Positions 40,799 to 52,700 of a stretch of 64,000 nt of DNA are shown piece after piece. The DNA comes from a virus. Under the pieces are notes generated by a model. That model was not told where the DNA came from and did no database searches. It was given only the letters and a program-made list of their open reading frames with translations. Within the stretch, counting starts at the first letter, position 1; each line of letters begins with the position of its first letter. Where the stretch lies: positions 46,544 to 110,543 of the IMG/VR virus record IMGVR_UViG_3300033141_000124; one strand, 5' to 3'. The position numbers were made by a program, and so were the translations under genes.

Positions 40799-43700
40799 TA
40801 TAAATTACATCTTTTAATTTGTTCTATTAGATCTTCAGGCTTTGACCAAAAAGAATTAGGATTATTTTCATACAAATCTATTAAATCTTCTAGAGTATTC
40901 ACATTATTTTGCTCTTTAAATGCTTCTACTTGCATTGAAAATTCACCAGACTCAATATTATTATCCCAGAATTCTGTTATTTCAGGATAACCAACTGCTG
41001 GATCTGTCTCACTTAATAAGTCTAATGTCAATTGTACACTTTCAGTTATAGGAGGTACAATATTATCATCTATGATTCCAACTTCTTCTATACCTAACTC
41101 ATCTGTTGCAGCTTGAAAATCTGCCTCTAAGCTAGCCAGCTTATTTACATCATCTATATTTACTTGCGTACCATCTGCAGTTTCAATAATTATATCTTCT
41201 CCATTATAAACTGTGTTGAAAGAAGGATTACTTAAAGCCTCTTCTTGTATATCCTGCTCAATTGCAGCATCTGCAAAGTTCTGACTCATGTCTAACCCCT
41301 CATCATTTTTAATTTGTGAATTAGACTTTCTTAAATCTTTAGTCAATGGTACATCACCAAATATAAAACCTATAGCATTCTGAAGAGGAGAACCTTTTAT
41401 GTCTACAACTTTAGCATCTGTGTAATATTCATTAGATTGTACTAATTGTTGTGCTGTCTCTATACCTTCAATATCTTCTTCTTGTAATCTTCTATAGGTA
41501 ATTGATTTTCTTTCACCAGTTATAGGATCTGTAGGGCTTAATGTTTTATATACAATAGGCATATCCTCTACCCTATTGTCTTGTTTCTTTATTGCTAATA
41601 AATCTTGAGAAGAAGCTGCAGATAAATAATTTCTAATAAACTCTCCTCCTACCATTGGTATGTTATCTAGATTCTGAGGTATAGATTGTAAGTAGTCTTC
41701 TAATACATATGGGCTTAAAGCTTGTATCAAAGAACCAGGAGCTAATTGCATAGCATCTTTTACAAAAATATATGCTATAATCTTTCTAGCATCTTTTCTT
41801 GTATCTAAGTTATTATACAATTTGTTAAATGAAGTTTGTAAATCAGACATTTGAATTCTATTCAATCTTCTCCAACTATTTGATCTTACTAAATTTATAC
41901 CAGCAAAGTTCTGTTTTGCTTGTGCTGGTAAAGTAGTTATAAAGTTTTCTAAAAAGAAATTTCCAGGATCTGTTTTCTTAAGCCTTTCTACTGCACTTAT
42001 AATAGTATTTAATTTATTATCTGCTGAAGGATAAATTAAATTATTATTCATGCCCTCTACAGAGAATGCATCACTATCTAATTTTTGATTTATATAATTT
42101 TGTATAGTAAAGTATGCTAATATATCTTTTCTAACTTTAGATCTTAAATTAGGATTAAACTCTAGTGCCTGTTGATTTAACTCTCCAAGCAAATTAATCT
42201 CAGATACTTTAAATTTATTAGTTCTAGTTAAGAAAACGTTTGGTAATAAATCATCATAAAGATTATCAAACATTTTACGCAACTCTCCTAAATATGTATT
42301 ATTAAATATTGAACCAAACTGTAACAATGGTAATTCATCTCTTCCCTCTTCCAGCATGTCATTTATATCAGATTTTCTCTTGTCTAATCTTAACATGTCT
42401 TTTCCTAAACCATTATTTAAACTTAGTACACTATTTAATTTAGCAGTAAAATCACTTATCCGCATTATATTTTTAAATACACTTAAGATACCTTTCTGTT
42501 GACCAGCAGTCAAATTACTCATATTATCTACACCAGCTATTAGTATTTCTTGTGTAGGCTCTAAAGCTTTTACTTTTTCAAGCTCTGCCAGCTGATCATC
42601 TACACGTCCTTTTATACCTTTAGTAGCTATATCACTATTAGCTATTTCTGTATATTGTTGTTGGATAAACTGATTATTTAATAACAATAAAGATGTATTT
42701 AATGGTACGCCTATAGCTATCATATTAGTAAGCATACGTGTAGCATGTGAGTTTAAACCCAACTTAGCAACAAAATATTCTTTAGCATTGTCAGTCATCA
42801 TAGTAACCACAGAAGATATAATATCTTGTTTTCTAGCTCCATCTTTAGTTTTAGAACCCTTAAATGTACTATAGAATTCCCCATCTAAATTAAATGATTG
42901 TCTATCAAGAAGAATTCCTCTTTGTACAATAAGACTTAAATACAAGTTTGGACTTACAACAGACCCAATAGATGCACCCTTATTATTAGTGAATGCTATT
43001 GTTTGACCAGCCATGTCATCTATATTTTGTAAGTCAACTATCTCTCTTGATTTTAGAGAAGGAACAAAAGCTTCACTTGAAAGAGTTTCCCATGCTGCTT
43101 TCATAATATCTAAGTTAGCTGGACTATATGCAATCATATCACCAGATGTCATTTCCTTATTGCCTACTAACTCTCTTCTGATATCTACTATTTCATTATT
43201 TATAGGTGCATCATATGGTGCATAACCATTCTCAGCTATAAACTCATTGAATTGTTGTTTTGTTACTGGTAGACTTAATGCTTGTAAAGCACCAATTGAT
43301 TCTCTACTAAACCCTGCTGTCTCAGCAGATGTATCTTCTATATCTGTTAATGAATCTTCAATTAAAGATCCTTGCAAGTTATACAGTTCTAATGCTGAGT
43401 TATATATTGTACCTACTTCTTTTACTTCTCTGTTTATATAATTTACATAATCCTCATAGTTATTTCCATACTCTATAAACTCTTTATCTCTTACATAAAA
43501 ATCTTTTCTTTGAGAATATCCAACATCAATATCAAAATCTGATCCTGCTATTTCTACTAACTCATCTGCAAACATAGCAGAAGATCCATAGAAAGCAGGT
43601 AAAAAGTCAACCATTCTTACACCCATAGCAGAATGTTTATCCTGACTAGGTATACGTACTGTAAACATATCACTTACTACTTTTGGAATTGATTGATCAG

Positions 43701-46700
43701 TGTCTTGTAAACTATAAACAGACTCAAACTGTGGAGGGTAGATACCTTCTGAATATTTATTTCCTGTTGCCTTACCACTATCATCATACTCTGGCATATT
43801 ATATCTTAAACGGTCAAGTATTACAATCCCTTCTTTAGGAATATCTATACCTACCAAATCTTCTGCAGTACGTGTATCAACTGGTATATTTGTTCTGTCA
43901 ACCACACTTGCTCTTAAAACTTCTTGTCTTTGTGGAATACCGTTACTGTCTACACTAAACACACGTCTATAAATTTGATAACCAAAAGATGATACTAATG
44001 CAAAAGAAGTACCAGGTACTTTCTCTTGAAATACATCTTGACTAAAGTATGATAAGAATAATTGCTCAAACTTAGCAATTGTATATGGGTTATTTAAATT
44101 ATACTTTGGTTGATTAAACTTATCTAAACTAAAGAACTCAATTATATTTGAATTAACCTGTGATGCTTTTAATGAATTGACTGCATACTTACTAAATAAA
44201 ACAGGATTAAATTTATTATTCTCATCAAATGATAAATTTCTCTTATTAAAGAACTTCATTCTTTGTCTCTGTGATATTAGATCATTATATCTTTCTATCT
44301 TTTTACTTAACCTTGGAGATTGTTCATTAGTAATTAATGTTTTCATTTGACTCAACTCAGTAATCTTTTTCTTATTAGAAGGATTTATTTGTTGAAGTCT
44401 CATAAATTGTGCAGATAAAGTTGAACTCTCCTGTGAGAAACCTGGTTCAGGCATTTTTAATTCTTGATAAGGAATTATATCTTGCTTTAACATTTTAATT
44501 GCACTTAATGGTGCCGCAATAGAAACAGTTTCAGTACCCTCTTCTAAAGCTTCTAGTCTAACTCTTAAGTTATGTAAAGAAACTGCATTAGGTTTTGCTA
44601 CAAATAAGCCATCTGCATTTCTCTTTGATGTAAGTTCAGGAGTAAGTACAAAGGCTGACATCTTTAAGAATGTTTCTCCATCAAAATAAACAAGCTTCTT
44701 AGAGTTAATCATCCCTTGTTGATCAATAAGATTTTGTATCTCAGACCATTCTAATCTTTCACCTTGTTGAACTTTGTCTAATGCTTGAGCTTGTGCATCT
44801 GATAGCATACCAAACCCAAAGAAGAAATGTCTAAATGCTTTTACAGTAATCCACATTTGTGCATCTGCATTATCAATAGATTGTCCACTTATACTTGATA
44901 TAGACGTTGGTTCACTAATAGTAATTAAATTTATTTTATCTGTTGCATGATTAATACCTTTCTGTGGATCTATAAAAGGTGTATATGCTGATAATCCAGC
45001 ACCATTCTGTGCCTTAGCTCTTTTTGTTTTATCATTAAAATTCTTTAAAGTTTTTGCTTGATCTCCTAATAGTAATTCATTTAAAGATTTTACATTAATT
45101 GCATTACTTAAAAATATTTGTTTCAAGTTATACTCTTCATCATTTTGTCTTAGATTATATAAAGCATCAACACCATTATCAATAGCATTTTCATTTAAAC
45201 CAAATCTAATTCTTTTATCTATCTTTTCTCTTACATTATTAGAATCAATTAAATCTTTAAATAGTAAATATCTTTCACCTAATTTTTTTCTTAATTGATT
45301 TTTAAATTGTGTTACACTAAGACCAGAGTTTTTAAGTGCTTGTTCAAAAGATATAGGCTCACCTTTAGCTTGACCCTCTAACGCTACTTTTGTTGCAGGC
45401 TCTAGAAGGTAATCATTATTAGCAAAAGTAAATCCTCTTGGAGTTACTTCAGAATCTTCTAAATTATATCCTTGTACACTTTGTGTTAACTCATCTGCAT
45501 TTCTTTCTCTAACAATTCTATTATACTCATTTTTTACAAAATCATAGAATACATCTAAAGCTTCAGAAGTTATTACATCTTTTCCTTTGACCTTTTCTAT
45601 AGCTTTTATAATAGGCAATGTAGTAAGATCCCCAGTGTTTGAAGATTCTATAACTCTATTAAGTACAGGAGATAATGCTACTTCTGTTTCTATACCAGAT
45701 ACCGGGTCCTTTACTAATACAAAACTACTAACGTTATCTGTAAGATAGTTTAAATTAGCTAGATAAAGATTTATATTACTTATAATAAACTCTCCTGGAG
45801 TAAATTTACCAAAGTCTGTTGTCTTAAGTGCACTACTTCTATTTGGATCAAGCTCAGTGCTTAATTGATTTAATATTTTAGTACCAGATACTCTTGATAT
45901 TTTAATCTGTTGATTATCTGCCAAAGCATTAAATGCTTGAGAGTTTAGTAAATAATTATTATTTAAGAAAGGATCTTCTTTAAGTCTATTTCTTTCCTCT
46001 ACAGAATTTAATTTTTTTGTTTTAACCAAATGATAAGTAGGCTGTTGATGTGAATTTACTAAATCTCCATTAGAGTTTTTAAATACACTAGCCCCAACAG
46101 TTTCATCTAACACAGCATTATTTAGTGCTATTGTTTTAATTCTTGAAGCTGCTCCTTCAATACCTTTATCAAAAGGATCTTGACCAGCTGCAATTAAAGA
46201 TTGTAAAGCTTGTAGTTGATCATATGTAATAGGTTCTAAATTAGGATAGAAAGCTAATTCTGTTTCTTGATTCTTAAATTTTTTGACTCTAGATTTTAAT
46301 AAACTAAACCTCATATATCCTACACTCACTCTAAATCCTATTGCTTCATATAAGTCTCTTGATAAATCTTTAGCTAATTTATTTACAGTTTTATTTTGAA
46401 TTTTCTCATTAGCTTGACGTAATGAGTTTTTAACTTTGGCTAAAGTCTTAAGTGCTCTAGTTTTCTTTCTAGGGTCATCTTGCCACTCTTGAAGTTTACT
46501 AGTATAAGCTTCACTCCAATTATCTACTTGTGTAGTTGCGTCATCTCTTTGAGATGCTGAATGAATTAATGTGTTACCATTATCATCTCTTTGTTGGAAA
46601 TACCACTCAACTCTAAAATTAGTAAATGCTTTTACTACTTTATTAAAGAAATCAGGATTCTTAAGTTGTAGAGGTAATTCATTTATTACTTCATCCTTTT

Positions 46701-49700
46701 CATTTAAAGGTATAATACCAGCATCTTCAAATATACTTGACACTACAGCAGCTGTATCTGGATTTGTTTCACTAAACAGTTGCATCTTTTGTATTATTTG
46801 TAAAGGATCTGTTAATCCTTGTAAAGCTTTTAATAATCCGTTGTATACAACATTGGCTCTTACAGGACGTACAAAAGGCACACCATTACTTAACTCTATG
46901 TTTCCAAAGTAATCAGTTGCTGGCATTGTTACGGTACTTATATACTGTCTTAGTCTTGCACTTAAATTATCAAAACCTCCTGTTAAATAAGTTTCTTTAC
47001 CAAACTGTGATACAGTTCTTAGTCCCCCAAGATCTTCTACAGAACTAAACTCCTGTCCGTCAGCCATAATTATCTCATTGTTACTATTCTGTTGAGCAGA
47101 CTGCAGATCTATTATATCAAGAAGATTCATCACAGAATCTTTAATGTTATCACTAAAGTCTTCAAATGCTAAAGTTAACTTCTCTAACATCATTCTTTCT
47201 GGTGAATCCTGATTGTACTGAGAGTTCTCTTTGCTATCTACATCATATAGTGTAGCAAAGTCATCTATTATTGTATCTAATTCTTCTTCTAAAATAAATG
47301 TAGGTTTTTCTGAGGTTGGTACAAAACTAAATTTCTTTTCAATTAATATACCTGCCATAGTATCTATGATAGGTTCAGCTACAATACTTGGGATATAAAG
47401 AATACCATCCTCTTTATTCTCATATTGTGCTTCATAAGGTATCAGTTTGTTTGCTTCAACACTAACACCATAGGCACCAGTAGTAAATTCATTTACGGCC
47501 ATAGATGCTGATGAAAACTTACCAGCATCAATATTCTCAAATAATGTATTTAGTTCATTTCTTCTAAATCTATTTACTAAAGCTTTAATAATTTCAATAA
47601 GTCTATTAAAGAAAGCTTTAATCTTACTATTTGTTTTGGTACCTCTTCTATCTTGTTTAAATTGTTCAAATCTGTCTGCTAAATATTCTTCAAAGTATTC
47701 TCTTTCTAATCTATCCTTAGACATTGATTTGTATGAAGGCCATGAGTTTCTTAGTTTCTGTAATTCAGATGCAAGACTTTTACCTTCTTTTCTTAGTTCA
47801 GCTAGCTTTTCTTTTCTTGCTATACTTAAATACTGATCTTGTTGAGTCTTTGTCAATAGCATTCTATACACACCGTGGAATGCTTCATGATATCTAAATA
47901 TATTATTAGCACCAGTATATACAGTACCTTTAACATCTAGACCACCTGCTATATCAGTAATGTTAATCATAAAGTTACCTACACGTTCTTGATTGCCTTT
48001 AAGATTATTACCTAGATCATTAATATCACCTATAGTTATAAACTCTGGTAAGTTTGTTTCCATCCAACCAGTAAAGACATTTATATCTTCTATATCTTTA
48101 GGAGTAAGTTTACTGTCAACTATCTTATTTGCACTTCTTAACTCATCTCTCTTCTTATAGAGTGCTTGTAATTTTTTGTTTTCTTTTAAAGCCTGTCTCT
48201 TTTCTTTACTTGATAATGATGCTGTCTTAGCTTTTATATCTTCTTTTAATTCTTTTATCTGTTTTAGTACAGTATCTAAGGTAACAGCTTCTTCAAGTCT
48301 AGCCTCAGATTTGACTGCTTCTATTGCTAGTGTCTGTCTATTAATCTCATCTAATATAGTTTCCATAACAGCCAATCCTTGACCAACTACATTAAACATA
48401 TCCTTTCCTGTAACTTCCTCTTCTGTTAATCCTTCTGTTGGACTAAATCTCTTATTATATTCTAATGCAAATTTACCTGCAGACTCTGCAGCACTTTGAT
48501 TAGCTAAAGATCCTTCCTCAGTTAACAGCCATGCAGAAACAAGATCAGGCATATTAGTTGGTGATAATAAATCTTTCTCCACTAACACTTGATCAATTTC
48601 TGTAGTTGCTACTGGTTCTACAAAAGAGCTTTCTATTATTGTAGGTTTATCTGCTTCAGCCTGAACATCTTTTGAATTAGCTGTAATAATTAATTTTTGT
48701 CCCTTTCTAAAATTCTGTGAATCTATAGCAGATTCTAAACCAGAAAAATAATCTGATACAGGAGCATCTTGTGCAATAGATACACCAAAGTTTTGTATGT
48801 TTAAAATAGGACTTTCATCTCTTGCTATGTAAGGTGCGTTAATTTTATCAATAAGCTTTTGGAATATTGCTTTTGCAGTTACTTCTACTTCACCTTTATC
48901 ATCTCTACTAAAATCTTGGTTATATAAGTATTCTGTTTTACCTACTTGTACATACTTAGTAGCACCTACTATCTGAGATCCCGGTCCTTTAACTTTATCT
49001 TTTACTGATAAAGATATACTACCAAAAGGAGTTACATCTAAAAAGAACTGTCTTCCTTTTACATCAGATTTAATAAATAGTTTCTTAGATTGTTTTTTAT
49101 TAAATTCTTTTGTTATGTTTTTATCTTTGACTTCTGTCTTATTACCCTCTCTAGTAACATTAGTTTCTAAAACTTTTTGAGCTTCATTTATATATTCATT
49201 TAATATAATCTCTAAGTCTGCTGCTGGTTGAGCCTTTGGTCTAGCAGTTGCCACTGTTAGTAATCCGCTAGGCTGTCTTAGCACAACATTATATCTGTTA
49301 GTTAGTTCTTGTTGAAATTTACCATCTGCATCTAATATACCTTGCTTAATTAATTGTTTTTCAATTATCTCTTCTAGCTCGGTTTGATCTTCTAGGTTAG
49401 TTATAATAGTAGGAATAAGACTTATTTGATCTACATCTAATACTACAAAAGTACTTCCACCTTTATCTAATGGTAAAGATGCTATCTCAGTAAATGTGTT
49501 TGGCTTTGTATAATTTGGAAACCCTTGGAAACTTGCAAGACTTAAATTATCAGGTAACTTACCAACTTCTATAGTTCCTTCTTGCGTATCACCTATTGCT
49601 TTTTTAACGGCAGCTTGTAAAGTTTTTGCTGTAGCAAAATTCTGTCTTACTCTTTTTAATGCACTACTTGGATCCTGATCACCCAAATATATAGTGCTAA

Positions 49701-52700
49701 GCATAAACTCTTCACTCATTGTTTCTGGAGAAACCACTACATCATCTTGTCTAAAGTCAAATTGATTACTTGGTAGGTAAGCAAAGACACCATTAGCATT
49801 ATCTGCTAGCGGAGTTATTCCAGCCTCTATTGCAGCTGCATTTAAACTTTGTAGTATTCCAGGTTCTACAATCTGTATCCCTATAGAATATTCATTACCT
49901 CTATCTAAAATATATTTATTTGGTAATTTATTTAGTTCTGTGTCTTGTCCAGGTATCTGATATGATCCAGGATTTGGATTTGGTGTACCAGGCTTAATAA
50001 ATATAACTAAATTATCTACTTGCTCTGGACTTAAAGATCCTATGAAAAAGTTTAGTCTTTGATCAGCTGACTCTCTACTTTCTTCATCAGCTTGATATCT
50101 ATTATTTTGATGAGGCCATGCTCTTATTACTTCATCAGGTGGTAACTTAGCAAAGTTAGGCCCTAATGGTTCTAATTTTATTTCTTCTTGAAGTCTATAT
50201 CTACCTATAAAGTCCTCTTCTCTTACTGGTCCAAATTGTTTTGCAGCTTGACTATTAGCATAAAAGTTAGCTGAGAATTGTTCTTGTGGAACTAAATATA
50301 TAACAGTTGGATTAGTTTGATTACCTCTAGCATTAGTATTAACTACAAATACATTACCTTGGTTATCAACCACTCTTACTCCTCTACTTAATACCATACC
50401 ACCAAATAAGAATGTAGTACCATCTGACCCTTCTTTCTCTAATAAATCAAATGCATCTTGTGCAGCTTGTAAAGCACTAAAAGTTCCTGAAGCATTAGTA
50501 CCTATCATCTGCTTCATTCTATCATTAATTAAATTACCATCTTTGTCTAGTAAAGCATATGTAGTAGTTTCATCTGGATTAGTTTCATCTAATACTCTTT
50601 TTTGTAAATCAACTACTAATCCTTCTTTAATAACACCTTTAGATGGTGCAGCCTTAGTTGTTTTATATATAGATATATTTACATCTAACTCTTGCAGAAC
50701 ATCTCTTACAGTAGGATTTGTATCTGCATCATTATTTATAAAATCTTGGAAACCAATCTCTTCATCAAGCTCTTGTTGTGAAGGAATAAATTGTACTGTA
50801 TTACCATTAGCATCAAACTTTTGTATACCAGCACCCCATATTTTCTTTAGTGAATCAAATCCTTCTTTTATATTAAGACCTTCTGGACTTTGTTTCCATT
50901 CATTAAAAGTTAAAAGAGTATCACCAAATGTATTAGCTTGATATTCTCTAAATTGTTTTTCATATATTCTTTGTAGATTCTTTGACTGGGATGTGTCTTT
51001 TATATTTACATCTATACCAGCTGCATTAAGTGTTTCTTTTACTTCAACAGAAGATTCTTCTACAGCAGCTTCTTCTATACCAGCCTCTTCTAAAACTTTG
51101 TTTACTGAAGTTGAGTTAACATATACTTGTATAATAGGATTGACTATTGTACTAATAATCTTCATATCCTCAACTACTGTTGGGTTCAATACACGGCCTG
51201 CATATATATAAGTCCTTAATTTATTTACATCTCCTGTCTCTAAAAATACTCTTGCTTCTTTAGGATCTAAGAAAATATTTTCTTTTGCCAATTCATTTAA
51301 GAAACTATTTTGATTATTTTTAAGAATATAATCTTCTATCTGTGCTCTAAGAATAGCATTCTTATTTATACCTAACATTCTAAAATAGTCTCTAGACCTA
51401 GATATTAAGTCTTCCATCTTATTAGGATCCAATAAATAATCTATAGTTTGATTAAACGCATAAGCATCTTGAGATAAAGTAGCATAATCAATAATCTCTT
51501 GTATAGCTTCATTTACAGCATCATTATCTACAAATGTACCTTGTTGACTAGCTAAAGCCTTTAGATAGAGTTTTATAGGTCCAGCTAAGCTTTTCTTTTT
51601 TCTTCTATCATAGAAACCTTTTTCTGTCAAGTTAGAATTGTATACTTTACTTATAGCCTCTAATCTTTTCTTTCTTGTTTGTTTATCCTTTAAATTTTTC
51701 TTATCTCTTTTTTTATCTAGATCAGATAACCCTGTTACATTTTTTAGATTAGATTGTAAAACTTCTATCTCTTGAGTTAAACGGTCTATCTCAATCTCTA
51801 AGCTTTGACTATCTAATAAAGGAGTTACATCATTAGCAGACATCTTGCCAAATAATGGTGTTGAAGAAAGTTTACTAGCTATACTAGTCTTTCTTTGTAG
51901 AGCATCCTCAAAAGCTCCTTGTGTAAACATACTAAACATCTCCATATGTTTATATGCATTCTTTAGTGCTACTTCATCATTATATTGTCTAGTACCTGGT
52001 GTAAATAATTTAGGCTCATATCTTTTCTTAAAGACATCCTGTCTTTTATCAAACATCTCTCCATACTTATTAATAAGATCTTGTTGTTTAACAAGTTTTT
52101 CTCTTATCTTCTGTGCGTTACCTTCATCAGGAAATGCTTGAACTAATTCTTCATCAGTTAATTCATTATATGCTTTAAGCTCTTCTTCTTGTAATGCAAT
52201 AGTTCCATTTTGAAACTTATGAAACAGATTGGCAAAGTTGCCAAAATACATATAGTTATTCCAATTATACTTATCACCTGCTGTTAAAGCCTCATCTTGT
52301 GCATCTATAGTATTTTTAGAAAGAGAAGCCATCATTTGTGTTGGGCTTAGAATTTGTTCAATAGGTGTTGTCTCAGCACCGCTTTGTCCCATTGAAGATT
52401 CATTAGCTTGTTGTACAGCTGTGTTTATTACTTCTGCCTCTGCTGCTTTTTGTGAAGCATAGTCTTGTCTAGAATTTTTATTTCTTCTGCTATATAAGTA
52501 AGGCATCCCTTGGAAGAGAACCTGTTGATATGGACCCGCAAGTCCACTCATTAAAAATCCTGACATAAATGTTTCAAAACCTTGCTCACTAAATTGATCT
52601 TTGATACCTTCCATGGCAAAGCTACCATATACTGGTTTTATAGCTGCTCCCGGTTCTTTTAATAAAGCACCATAATATCCCTCATTAGTTGCAGCTATTG